Shown here piece by piece: positions 24,052 to 32,363 of a DNA stretch of 64,000 nt. The notes below the pieces were generated by a model, which had not been told where the DNA came from, searched no databases, and was given only the letters and a program-made list of their open reading frames with translations. Origin of the DNA: Lachnospiraceae bacterium UBA4364 (lineage in GTDB: Bacteria; Bacillota; Clostridia; Lachnospirales; Lachnospiraceae); contig DGSK01000067.1 in assembly GCA_002393955.1 (NCBI GenBank), forward strand, positions 53,579-117,578, in the 5' to 3' direction. Position 1 is the first letter of the stretch, and each line of letters starts with the position of its first letter. Made by a program: the position numbers and the translations under genes.

Positions 24052-26280
24052 GTGAGGAAGATAAAATATTTCCCTTTTATAATAATTGGAATATGTGTCG
24101 TGGCAGTGATAGTCTTTATTTTGATGCGAACTGCTGTCTATGGCAGCCATGAAAAAGACTATGACAGGGAGCTGTCCCTTGGTGCGAGATATGTAAATGA
24201 GCTTGATTACGAAAAGGCTATAGCAGCATATAGGGCGGCCATAGAGATAGAACCAAAAAATCCGAAGGCTTATGAAGCACTGGCAGATCTGTATATTTTG
24301 ATGGGGGATTATGAAGCTGCGGCTACACTTTTAAATGAAGGGATAAAGGCTACAGGAAGCGATGATTTATATGATAGGTTAGCTGAGATAAATGTGATGA
24401 CTGCAGGCATGTCTGGGGAAAATGATGATAATAGTGATGACGCTGCCAAAGTAGGTTGTAGCGTCGCAATATGTGTGATGGCAGCTAATGAGACAGGTCC
24501 AATAAAAGATGCGGAGCTGAAACTGTCAGGTTTAGACGCAGATATATCTGCAAAGACTGATGAATCTGGTGTGGCTGTTTTTACAGATGTTGCGGCAGGT
24601 GAATATACTGTAAGTTGCATTGCATCCGGATATAATTCCTTAGATAGAGTGATAAGAGTATCCGAACAGGACATGTCTCCCTTGATGGTAATGGTTCCGG
24701 AGGCTCCCGAAGATGATGCTTATGTATTGATTACATGGGAAGGGGATCATGATCTGGATCTCTGTGCCTTCAATACTGAACTAAAAGAGTATGTGACTAT
24801 CGGGCATCCGTCTGACAGTGATGGAAATGTTTTTTTATATTCGGATAACGGTGCGGATAAATGCTATGAAATGATGTATATTCACAATGCAGGCAGCGAG
24901 ATTGTAAAGACTTTTTATGTGACAGAAGCTGGGAATGCCCGTAATGGGAATAAGTCTTTAATGGAGGCCGATGGTGTAACAATATATGTGTATGACGGTA
25001 CCGGGCTGATTTATGAGAGTACCGCTGATCCTTCGGAGAGTGCACCTCTCTGGTGCCCATGCTATTACTATGCGGGAGTGGTCTATGATCAGCAGGATTA
25101 TATTTATGATACGGCGGATGAACAGTATGCATGGATCAGCTTTGATGAGGAGGATGCTTACGCAGGTGCAGATGATGAAGGCTGGAAGCGGGCTTATCTT
25201 GATGTGATATTGAATGATCCTGATGGAGTGCTGGAAAGTGAATATAACAGCATTATTGCAAATAGCATAAGTTATGGTCTGATATATATCAACGATGACG
25301 AAATACCGGAGCTTGCTATACGATATTTGGACTATGGTTCTCAAGATGGTCATGAAACGGTTGAGATATATTCTTACCAGAATGGGAAGGCTAAACTCTT
25401 TAAACATGATGCATATAAATTTTTTCCGAAAGTGGGAAATTGGATTTATCAGAATTATTATTATTATGAAAAAAAAGATTACCTGAGTGCCACATTATGG
25501 ATGGAGTCACCGCTTGATTCCAAGGGGGAGGATTTTTTCCCGATGTTTCAAAGTGATAATACCTCATATACAAGCTGTTGTTTCGAATATGATTCCTTTT
25601 CAGAGGATTACGGATATGAATATGAAGAAAGTTGGTACAAGGGAGAAACCAATATCACTGAGGCGGAGTACAACAGTTTCGTATCATCTCTTGGAACCAA
25701 AAAGAAGATAGAAGATGAATGCGTAAGCTTAAAGGAAATGGAAGCACTTTTATCTGGTGGCAATAGTGATGATGATTGGAAGAATGCATATATTGCCTTT
25801 ATACAAAATTCGGATACGGATGAATCGGATTATGTTTCAAATGTGTATGGTTTGTTCTATATAGATAATGATAATATACCGGAGCTTGTAATCTATTCTG
25901 TGGATAATACAATGGTATATGAGTATCGGGAACAAGCTGTTAAGCAGATTCAGAGTTACAGTAATATGGAGGCACATGGGGTAAGTCATTATTTTTACGA
26001 AAGAAGCGGTTATCATGGAAGTGTGTATGCAGGTGACGCAGGACCTGATGATGATGTGGCTCCTGGCTGTTACAGTTTGGATCCTGTTTTTGATGATGGA
26101 TTGAGCACATACGGGGCAGTGGAATATGGTGAAGCAACAGCGTCATATTATTATAAAAATGGAAATGAAATTTCAAAAGAAGTATATGCTGACGAGACAT
26201 CTTCAATCATAAATCATCCGTGTAAAGATTCAAATGATGGAGTAAGCAAAGCGGAAATACTAAGGGAACTTTCAAAGTAA
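24052..26280 (+). CDS. Membrane-anchored multi-domain TPR protein of unknown function
   Basis: A 742-aa protein. Residues about 5-27 form a membrane anchor; a TPR pair follows (AIAAYRAAIEIEPKNPKAYEALADLYILMGDYEAAATLL); then a carboxypeptidase-regulatory-like beta sandwich (GAVFTDVAAGEYTVSCIASGY region); then a beta domain with ITWEGDHDLDLCAFN, which resembles DUF2135/YfaP proteins. The C-terminal half holds two copies of a module: DWKRAYLDVI-GLIYINDDEIPELAIRY near residue 380 and DWKNAYIAFI-GLFYIDNDNIPELVIYS near 580. GTG 24052 is preferred to TTG 24013, because GGAG lies six bases before it. The function is unknown; the modules suggest extracellular binding. It is the last gene of the accessory island. 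Confidence 0.68.
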   Translation: MRKIKYFPFIIIGICVVAVIVFILMRTAVYGSHEKDYDRELSLGARYVNELDYEKAIAAYRAAIEIEPKNPKAYEALADLYILMGDYEAAATLLNEGIKATGSDDLYDRLAEINVMTAGMSGENDDNSDDAAKVGCSVAICVMAANETGPIKDAELKLSGLDADISAKTDESGVAVFTDVAAGEYTVSCIASGYNSLDRVIRVSEQDMSPLMVMVPEAPEDDAYVLITWEGDHDLDLCAFNTELKEYVTIGHPSDSDGNVFLYSDNGADKCYEMMYIHNAGSEIVKTFYVTEAGNARNGNKSLMEADGVTIYVYDGTGLIYESTADPSESAPLWCPCYYYAGVVYDQQDYIYDTADEQYAWISFDEEDAYAGADDEGWKRAYLDVILNDPDGVLESEYNSIIANSISYGLIYINDDEIPELAIRYLDYGSQDGHETVEIYSYQNGKAKLFKHDAYKFFPKVGNWIYQNYYYYEKKDYLSATLWMESPLDSKGEDFFPMFQSDNTSYTSCCFEYDSFSEDYGYEYEESWYKGETNITEAEYNSFVSSLGTKKKIEDECVSLKEMEALLSGGNSDDDWKNAYIAFIQNSDTDESDYVSNVYGLFYIDNDNIPELVIYSVDNTMVYEYREQAVKQIQSYSNMEAHGVSHYFYERSGYHGSVYAGDAGPDDDVAPGCYSLDPVFDDGLSTYGAVEYGEATASYYYKNGNEISKEVYADETSSIINHPCKDSNDGVSKAEILRELSK

Positions 26281-26288
26281 CTATTTAG

Positions 26289-26349
26289 GATAGCCCGAAG
26301 CACTTGCTGCTGAGGACTACTAAAAAGTAGATTCGCTGGCATATGGGCT
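26289..26349 (+). repeat. Dispersed structured repeat, copy 1
   Basis: Begins 8 bases after the stop of the TPR gene. The core GATAGCCCGAAGCACTTGCTG matches the copy at 58279 in 19 of 21 bases. It can fold: AGCCC (26292) pairs with GGGCT (26345), TGCTG pairs with TGGCA allowing G-U, and an inner hairpin CTACT/AGTAG has an AAAA loop. TTTT follows the closing arm, so it may also end transcription. Confidence 0.6.
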
Positions 26350-26468
26350 TTTCCGAAGAAAAGTCTAACTATAATGCGTTGAGTGCTGTGATGGAAAAAT
26401 ACCCTATAGTGCTTGCAGTGCATGAAGCTGATATAGAAGTCACTAAGCTGTTAGAAAAGAGTATGTAG
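26343..26468 (+). CDS. Possible small ORF or gene remnant (41 aa)
   Basis: A short open frame reading MGFSEEKSNYNALSAVMEKY and on to LLEKSM before TAG. Composition is protein-like (helical, balanced charge), more than chance intergenic sequence would give, but there is no ribosome site and it begins within the repeat. It could be the 3' remnant of a lost gene in this accessory island. I do not recognise a family. The rest of the 26281-26589 gap shows nothing but possible promoter sequence for the aminotransferase gene (TACAAT at about 26540). Confidence 0.25.
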   Translation: MGFSEEKSNYNALSAVMEKYPIVLAVHEADIEVTKLLEKSM

Positions 26469-26589
26469 ACAGAAAGACATTCTTCTAGTGCGAAAGATCG
26501 GATAATCCTCTAATTGATGAAAAGTTTGTCTAACTTTGATACAATACTGTATGGTGTAATCATATTTCAAATATAAAGGAATAATGATC

Positions 26590-27825
26590 ATGGAAGAACG
26601 AAAGATAATATTCAGTCCTCCGGATATTACGGAGGAAGAGATAGCGGCCGTCGGTGATGCATTGAGGTCTGGCTGGATAACCACAGGTCCCAGGACTAAG
26701 GAGCTGGAAAAGCAGTTTGCGGAGTATGTGGGGGTATCAAAGTGCGTGTGCCTTAATTCCGCTACGGCAGCAGAGGAGCTGAATTTCCGAATTGCCGGCA
26801 TCGGCGAAGGGGATGAGGTGATTGTGCCTGCATATACGTATACAGCTTCAGCTTCGGCAGCACTTCATGTAGGTGCCACAATAAGATTTGTGGATTCGCA
26901 GCCTGATTCCCCGGAGCTTGACTATGATGCCCTGGAAAGCATGATAAATGAAAAGACAAAGGCCATAGTTCCCGTAGATCTGGGTGGAATCCCTTGTGAC
27001 TATGACCGGATAATGGATATAGTGGAGCGGAAGAAGGCTTTGTTTAAGCCGGCCGGGAATACCGATCTGGGACGAAGGATACAGGAGGCAATAGGCCGGG
27101 TGCTTGTCATTGAGGATGGAGCACATGCTGTAGGCTCTGTATATAAGGGCAGAAAGATAGGAAGCATTGCGGACTTTACATCTTTTTCTTTCCATGCGGT
27201 TAAGAATCTTACTACCGCAGAGGGCGGTGCAGCATCGTGGTGGGATATAGCCGGCATCGATAATGAGGAAATATATCATCAGTATCAGCTCTACAGCCTG
27301 CATGGCCAGTCCAAGGATGCATTGGCAAAGACCAAAGTCGGAGCCTGGGAGTATGATATAGAGGGCGCCTGGTATAAGTGCAATATGACTGATGTCTGCG
27401 CTGCCATAGGTTTGGTGCAGCTTAAGAGGTATCCTGATATGCTTGCCAGAAGAAAAGAAATCATACAAAGATATGATGCGGCCTGTGACAGTATGGATAT
27501 AACACACCGCTGCCATTACTCAGATACATATACTTCAAGCGGTCACCTTTATCTTTCAAGGATGAATGGTGCGGATGATGCAATGAGACGCAGGGTTATA
27601 GAGGAGATGGCAGTAAGAGGCGTGCCCTGTAATGTTCATTACAAGCCCCTTCCCATGATGACTGCGTATAAGGCTCTAGGGTTTGATATAAAGGATTTTC
27701 CCAACGCTTACCGTGCATATGAGAATGAGATCACATTGCCACTACATACGAAGCTTAGTGATGATGATGTGGATTATGTGATCAGGACTTATAAAAAGGC
27801 CCTGACGGCCGTAAGGGAAAGCTGA
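26590..27825 (+). CDS. DegT/DnrJ/EryC1/StrS family aminotransferase
   Basis: A 411-aa PLP-dependent sugar aminotransferase, likely transferring an amino group from glutamate to a 4-keto sugar nucleotide such as the product of the FlaA1-type dehydratase at 18.1 kb. Motifs: GWITTGPRTKELEKQFAEYVG at the N-terminus, VEDGAHAVG-type VIEDGAHAVGS with the PLP-ring Asp, the Schiff-base Lys at about residue 205 in FHAVKNLTT, and GVPCNVHYKPLP near the C-terminus. Two ATGs (26584 and 26590) are possible; 26590 has better spacing from AAAGGA. It is followed by the sugar transferase and GT4 genes, so this is a glycan-synthesis unit. PglE/PseC-type products are plausible, but specificity is not shown. Confidence 0.9.
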   Translation: MEERKIIFSPPDITEEEIAAVGDALRSGWITTGPRTKELEKQFAEYVGVSKCVCLNSATAAEELNFRIAGIGEGDEVIVPAYTYTASASAALHVGATIRFVDSQPDSPELDYDALESMINEKTKAIVPVDLGGIPCDYDRIMDIVERKKALFKPAGNTDLGRRIQEAIGRVLVIEDGAHAVGSVYKGRKIGSIADFTSFSFHAVKNLTTAEGGAASWWDIAGIDNEEIYHQYQLYSLHGQSKDALAKTKVGAWEYDIEGAWYKCNMTDVCAAIGLVQLKRYPDMLARRKEIIQRYDAACDSMDITHRCHYSDTYTSSGHLYLSRMNGADDAMRRRVIEEMAVRGVPCNVHYKPLPMMTAYKALGFDIKDFPNAYRAYENEITLPLHTKLSDDDVDYVIRTYKKALTAVRES

Positions 27826-27926
27826 AGGCAGCTGTTGTAACCGGAAGAACAGCAGGCTCTGGATAGTTACGGATAATATGATAATATTTGAACGTTGTGG
27901 ACGCTAAATCGGAAGGAAGAGGAAGT

Positions 27927-28613
27927 ATGCCGATTAGAAGCTGGTCTGATATGCCAAAGGGCATGAGGAATGATGAAGTACTGTATTACTACAGGAAGCT
28001 TCTCAGGAAAAAAAGTGAATTAAAGATCAAATTTGCGGCTGATAAGATACTTGCGGCCGTTCTTTTACTGGTTTTTGCAATACCTATGTGCATTGTGGCT
28101 GTAATGATAAAGCTGGATTCTCCGGGGCCGGTTTTTTTCAGGCAGAAACGCATCACCGCTTATGGCAGGATATTCAGGATACACAAGTTCCGCACAATGG
28201 TATCAGATGCGGATAAAAGGGGCAGCAGCGTAACCATAAAAGGCGACAGCCGCATCACGAAGGTTGGCCGGTTTATCAGAAAGTACAGGATAGACGAATT
28301 GCCACAGCTTATTGATGTGCTTGAGGGCAATATGAGTTTTGTGGGCACGCGACCCGAAGTTCCCGAATATGTCAGAAAATACACAAAACCCATGCGTGCC
28401 ACTCTTCTGCTTCCGGCAGGCATAACCAGCAGGGCCAGCATAGAGTACAAGGATGAAGCAGATATATTGGACGGTGTTGATGATCCGGATAAGGTATACA
28501 TTGAAAAGATACTTCCCGAAAAGATGAAGTACAATCTGGAATCGATAGAAAGGTTCAGCCTTATAGGGGATATGAAGGTAATGCTGGACACAGTTGCGGC
28601 GGTTCTGCATTAA
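27927..28613 (+). CDS. Undecaprenyl-phosphate sugar phosphotransferase (PglC/WbaP-type)
   Basis: A 228-aa membrane enzyme that transfers a sugar-1-phosphate from UDP-sugar to undecaprenyl phosphate, starting glycan assembly. After about 25 basic residues comes the membrane-embedded helix (ILAAVLLLVFAIPMCIVAVMI), then SPGPVFFRQKRITAYGRIF, HKFRTM, the DELPQL motif with its essential acidic residue, and MSFVGTRPE. The size equals the minimal monotopic phosphoglycosyltransferase core. ATG 27927 is chosen for the GGAAGAGGAAG site; a longer reading from TTG 27888 adds no homology. It sits between the sugar aminotransferase and the GT4. Confidence 0.9.
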   Translation: MPIRSWSDMPKGMRNDEVLYYYRKLLRKKSELKIKFAADKILAAVLLLVFAIPMCIVAVMIKLDSPGPVFFRQKRITAYGRIFRIHKFRTMVSDADKRGSSVTIKGDSRITKVGRFIRKYRIDELPQLIDVLEGNMSFVGTRPEVPEYVRKYTKPMRATLLLPAGITSRASIEYKDEADILDGVDDPDKVYIEKILPEKMKYNLESIERFSLIGDMKVMLDTVAAVLH

Positions 28614-28675
28614 TTTAGAAAATCCGCCCGTATTAAGTCTGTGGAAAGCTTTAAATCAGATGATTACGAGGAAAT

Positions 28676-29872
28676 ATGAAAAAACTAATCGCTCTTCTTA
28701 CAAACAATGATGATGATATTTACTGCTTCCGTAAGGAACTGATAGAGGCGCTTATCGCTGAGGACTATGAGGTGCTTATATCCTGCCCTTATGGCGAAAA
28801 ATTCGAGCTGATGAAAGATGTGGATTATATCTATGATGATCCGGCTATAGACCGTCGCGGAACTGATGTGATCGCAGATAGCAAGCTGCTTCTTCATTAT
28901 ATATCACTTTTTTCAAAGTACCGTCCCTTTGCGGTCCTTGCATACACGGCTAAGCCTAATGTATACGGAAGCATGGCGGCACACCTCCTGGGGATTCCTG
29001 TCATAAACAATGTGACAGGCTTCGGCTCTGTGCTTAATGAATCGGGCCTTAAGGTGAAGCTCATAATGGGACTTTTTAAATTTGCATACAGACAGTCCGA
29101 ATGCATGATGTTCCAGAATTCAACCAATATGCGTCTGGCGGTTACTTCAGGTATGGTGACTGGAAAAAAGAAGAAGGCCGGTAATGTGCTTATGTCCTTA
29201 AAGTACGGGATCTTTGGCGGATGTAAGGCTATGCGGAACCGTGATTTCATACTGATTCCCGGGTCGGGAGTGAATACGGAAAGGTTTTCATACATGCCTT
29301 ATCCGGAAGGCGGCAATGGTATTAATGGCGAGAAGATCGTATTTAATTATATCGGGCGTATCCTTCATGACAAGGGCGTGGACGATTATATCGAGGCTGC
29401 AAAGCGTATACATGCCAAATATCCGAACACGGAATTCAATATGCTGGGCTTCATAGAGCCTACGGAAATGCATTATGAGAAAGAACTGGCTGAGCTTGAG
29501 AAAGAGGGGATAGTTTATTACAGGGGCTCCCAGAAAGATGTAAGACCGTACATTGAGCGTGCACATGCACTTATCCATCCCTCTACCTATGGCGAGGGCA
29601 TGAGCAATGTCCTTCTTGAAAATGCATCATCCGGAAGGCCTCTTATCACCACGGATAATCCCGGCTGTAAGGAAACCGTTCTGGACGGCGTTACGGGATA
29701 CATATACCGTGGCGGAAGCGTGGAAGAACTGGTTGGGAAGATCGAAAGATTTCTTAATATGTCCCAGGAAAAAAGAGTGCTTATGGGGAAGCGCGGACGT
29801 CAGCGCATGATCCGGAATTTCTCTAGAAAGAAAGTGATAACTGCATATCTGAGCAAGCTGGAAGAACTGTAA
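28676..29872 (+). CDS. Glycosyltransferase family 4 (PglA-like)
   Basis: A 398-aa GT-B fold glycosyltransferase, likely adding the second sugar to the undecaprenyl-linked precursor made by the preceding enzyme. N-terminal half: TAKPNVYGSMAAHLLGIPVINNVTGFGS, which is characteristic of the PglA/capsular GT4 subgroup. C-terminal half: FNYIGRILHDKGVDDYIEAA and HPSTYGEGMSNVLLENASSGRP, with the E-x7-E donor-binding motif. The insert around KKKKAGNVL (about 160-190) is basic and may bind the membrane. No signal sequence is seen. Confidence 0.88.
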   Translation: MKKLIALLTNNDDDIYCFRKELIEALIAEDYEVLISCPYGEKFELMKDVDYIYDDPAIDRRGTDVIADSKLLLHYISLFSKYRPFAVLAYTAKPNVYGSMAAHLLGIPVINNVTGFGSVLNESGLKVKLIMGLFKFAYRQSECMMFQNSTNMRLAVTSGMVTGKKKKAGNVLMSLKYGIFGGCKAMRNRDFILIPGSGVNTERFSYMPYPEGGNGINGEKIVFNYIGRILHDKGVDDYIEAAKRIHAKYPNTEFNMLGFIEPTEMHYEKELAELEKEGIVYYRGSQKDVRPYIERAHALIHPSTYGEGMSNVLLENASSGRPLITTDNPGCKETVLDGVTGYIYRGGSVEELVGKIERFLNMSQEKRVLMGKRGRQRMIRNFSRKKVITAYLSKLEEL

Positions 29873-29876
29873 TATC

Positions 29877-30464
29877 ATGTCTAAAACCGAATTTGCAAAA
29901 CCCGGAAATTTCATATACCCGGTGCCTGCAGTGATGGTAAGCTGCGGCACAATGGAGGGGGAAAAGAACATTATAACCGTTGCCTGGACAGGGACGGTAT
30001 GTTCTGACCCGCCCATGGCCTATATTTCCGTACGGCCTGAAAGGTATTCCTATGACATAATAAAAAAATCCGGTGAATTTGTGATCAATCTGCCGGATAA
30101 GGAGCTGACACGAGCGCTGGATTTCTGCGGATGCACCACTGGGGCTAAGATAGATAAATTTAAGGAGTGCCATCTGACACCGGAGAAAAGCAGCAAAGTT
30201 TCTGCGCCCTCTATACTTGAAGCACCGGTATCCATTGAATGTAAGGTGACACAGGTGCTTGAGCTGGGGACACATGATATGTTTTTGGCCGAAGTGGTTG
30301 CGGTAAGAGTTGACGACCTCTATATGGATGAAAAAAACTGTTTCCATATGGAAAAGGTAGGGCTCGTAGCCTATGAACACGGTAACTACCGTGAACTGGG
30401 TGGCAGCCTGGGCTCATTCGGGTACTCTGTGCGGAAGAAGAGTAAAAATAGGAAGAGAAAGTAA
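29877..30464 (+). CDS. Flavin reductase family (FMN-binding split-barrel) protein
   Basis: A 195-aa flavoprotein of the flavin reductase-like domain family. Motifs: VPAVMVSCGTMEGEKNIITVAWTGTVCSDPPMAYISVRPERYSYD, where N/T residues bind FMN, and FVINLPD with CGCTTGAKIDKF following. Cys residues in DFCGCTTG are common in the Clostridial subgroup. It may reduce flavin or act as a small FMN oxidoreductase; the partner is not known. It begins four bases after the GT4 stop, so it is cotranscribed, although the link with glycans is unclear. The C-terminal about 12 residues are very basic. Confidence 0.85.
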   Translation: MSKTEFAKPGNFIYPVPAVMVSCGTMEGEKNIITVAWTGTVCSDPPMAYISVRPERYSYDIIKKSGEFVINLPDKELTRALDFCGCTTGAKIDKFKECHLTPEKSSKVSAPSILEAPVSIECKVTQVLELGTHDMFLAEVVAVRVDDLYMDEKNCFHMEKVGLVAYEHGNYRELGGSLGSFGYSVRKKSKNRKRK

Positions 30465-30519
30465 CTAACAAAGACTATCCACACCGCATAGCCTTAGCGA
30501 ACATAATAAAGGAAAGTTA

Positions 30520-31143
30520 ATGGCAAGATACTATATAGCTGACCTTCATTTTTTCCATGATGCCCTGAATACCCGAATGGATAAGCGGGGATTTTCGTCA
30601 GAGGAAGAAATGAATGAATATATGATAGAAAAGTGGAATGACCGTGTCCGTAAGAGGGACGAGGTGGTGATCCTGGGGGATTTTTCCCTGGGGAAAGCTG
30701 ACGAGACTATGGAAATACTAAAGCGGCTTTCCGGAAAAAAGATGCTCGTAGAAGGTAACCATGAAAAATACCTTAAAGATAAGTCTTTCGACAAGTCCCT
30801 TTTTGAGTGGGTAAAAAGCTATGCCGAGCTTCATGATAATAATCGAAAGATAATCTTAAGCCATTATCCGATATTCTGCTACAACGGCCAGTACCGCAAG
30901 TCAGCATCAGGCAATCCCCGGACATATATGCTTTACGGGCATGTACATGATACCATGGATGAGAGACTGGTTATGCGCTTCCAGAAAGAAACCAGGGAAA
31001 CTGTTCGTGAAGTCTTCGGACAGGAGGAAGAGCAGTCAATTCCCTGCAATATGATCAATTGTTTCTGTGTGTATTCGGACTATGTGCCGCTGACGCTTGA
31101 TGAGTGGATTTCGGTGCAGCGTAAGAGAGAAGAGGTGGTATAA
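30520..31143 (+). CDS. Calcineurin-like metallophosphoesterase
   Basis: A 207-aa two-metal phosphoesterase. All five motifs are in order: DLHFFHD (D-x-H), GDFS, GNHE, SHYP and GHVH. Length and the insert between GDFS and GNHE fit the small cytoplasmic group related to YfcE and similar bacteriophage-type enzymes. The substrate is not determined. AAAGGAAAG precedes the ATG. The region 31144-31254 before purC contains only a small GGGG/CCCC hairpin (about 31196-31209); no purine riboswitch is seen. Confidence 0.87.
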   Translation: MARYYIADLHFFHDALNTRMDKRGFSSEEEMNEYMIEKWNDRVRKRDEVVILGDFSLGKADETMEILKRLSGKKMLVEGNHEKYLKDKSFDKSLFEWVKSYAELHDNNRKIILSHYPIFCYNGQYRKSASGNPRTYMLYGHVHDTMDERLVMRFQKETRETVREVFGQEEEQSIPCNMINCFCVYSDYVPLTLDEWISVQRKREEVV

Positions 31144-31254
31144 TATGTTTTAAGCGTCTCAAAGGGAATGGCTCAGCGCAGCACGAACAGGCTGTGGGGC
31201 AATGTCCCCGCTAATTGTACATACAAAATAAAAAACATAACCGGAGGAAGAAAA

Positions 31255-32136
31255 ATGGAAACTATGAAACCTGTTAAAGAAGGAAAAGTAAGGGAAATCT
31301 ATGATAACGGTGACAGCCTTATCATGGTAGCAACTGACAGGATCAGCTGCTTTGACGTGATACTTTCCAACAAGATCAGCAAAAAGGGAACTGTCCTTAC
31401 CCAGATGTCTAAATTCTGGTTTGATATGACAAAGGATATCGTGCCCAACCATATGATCAGTGCTGATGTAAAGGATATGCCTGAGTTTTTCAGACAGCCC
31501 CAGTTTGACGGAAATTCCATGATGTGCAGAAAGCTTAATATGCTTCCCGTAGAGTGTATCGTAAGGGGCTATATCACAGGCTCAGGCTGGGCAAGCTATC
31601 AGAAGACCGGAACTGTATGCGGTATAAAGCTTCCGGAGGGACTTAAGGAGTCCGATAAGCTCCCTGAACCCATCTATACACCTTCGACCAAAGCAGAGAT
31701 AGGTGACCATGACGAGAATATTTCCTTCGAGCAGAGCATAGAGCATCTTGAGAAGCAGTTCCCCGGCAAGGGACAGGAGTATGCTGAAAAGCTCCGTGAC
31801 CTTACCATAGCTCTTTATAAGAAGTGTGCAGATTATGCTCTTACAAAGGGAATCATCATAGCTGATACCAAGTTTGAATTTGGTCTCAATGAAAATGGCG
31901 AGATCGTGCTGGGAGATGAGATGCTTACACCGGATTCATCAAGATTCTGGCCTGCTGACGGATATGAGCCCGGCCATTCGCAGCCTTCATTTGATAAGCA
32001 GTTTGCAAGAGACTGGCTTAAGTCCGATGAGAATAAGAATGAGCCTGAAAACTGGTCACTTCCTCAGGAAGTAGTAGACAAGACTATAGAGAAGTACCTG
32101 CAGGCCTACAAGATGCTCACAGGTGAGGATCTGTAA
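31255..32136 (+). CDS. purC: Phosphoribosylaminoimidazole-succinocarboxamide (SAICAR) synthase
   Basis: A 293-aa PurC enzyme that joins CAIR and aspartate with ATP to give SAICAR in purine synthesis. [11 protein letters not shown] at the start, the [10 protein letters not shown] motif, [10 protein letters not shown] and the [17 protein letters not shown] block with [14 protein letters not shown] are all present. The length resembles the longer yeast-like form, not the 235-aa Bacillus type. ATG 31255 is chosen for GGAGGAAG; an in-frame ATG at 31168 would add a non-homologous extension. No other pur genes are nearby. Codons are highly biased, indicating strong expression, and a strong terminator follows. 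Confidence 0.95.
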   Translation: METMKPVKEGKVREIYDNGDSLIMVATDRISCFDVILSNKISKKGTVLTQMSKFWFDMTKDIVPNHMISADVKDMPEFFRQPQFDGNSMMCRKLNMLPVECIVRGYITGSGWASYQKTGTVCGIKLPEGLKESDKLPEPIYTPSTKAEIGDHDENISFEQSIEHLEKQFPGKGQEYAEKLRDLTIALYKKCADYALTKGIIIADTKFEFGLNENGEIVLGDEMLTPDSSRFWPADGYEPGHSQPSFDKQFARDWLKSDENKNEPENWSLPQEVVDKTIEKYLQAYKMLTGEDL

Positions 32137-32168
32137 TACAGTATTTTGAATTAAGATTTATGTAGTTT

Positions 32169-32220
32169 TTCGGGTGGTTATGTGAAAATTTGATATACAG
32201 CATATAGCCACCCGAATTGT
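32169..32220 (+). terminator. Strong intrinsic terminator after purC
   Basis: A 16-bp stem including G-U pairs (arms 32169-32184 and 32201-32216, core TTCGGGTGG/CCACCCGAA) followed by TTGTTTT and further T-rich sequence. The G-U pairs in the middle show arm drift that keeps pairing. It isolates purC from the DUF4349 gene. Confidence 0.85.
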
Positions 32221-32363
32221 TTTATAAAATTTTTTAATTTTTTCCCAAAAAAAAGAATCCTATATCCGTACCTATATCAGAAGGATGAAAAAGACAGCTA
32301 TCAAAACAAGAGGGGAAAGGATAGCAACCAAAACAACAGTTCTTCAAAAAGGGAGGAAACATT

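Noticed and set aside
24138..24350. CRISPR-like or short tandem repeats in the AT-rich island
   Set aside because: No regularly spaced direct repeats were found; the repetition here is only TPR codon similarity.
31168..31254. Extended N-terminus of purC from ATG 31168
   Set aside because: The extra 29 codons have no PurC homology, while ATG 31255 has GGAGGAAG just upstream and a family-typical start.
31144..31254. Purine riboswitch before purC
   Set aside because: No aptamer core (paired P1 with the conserved loop-loop residues) could be seen; only a small GGGG/CCCC hairpin is present.
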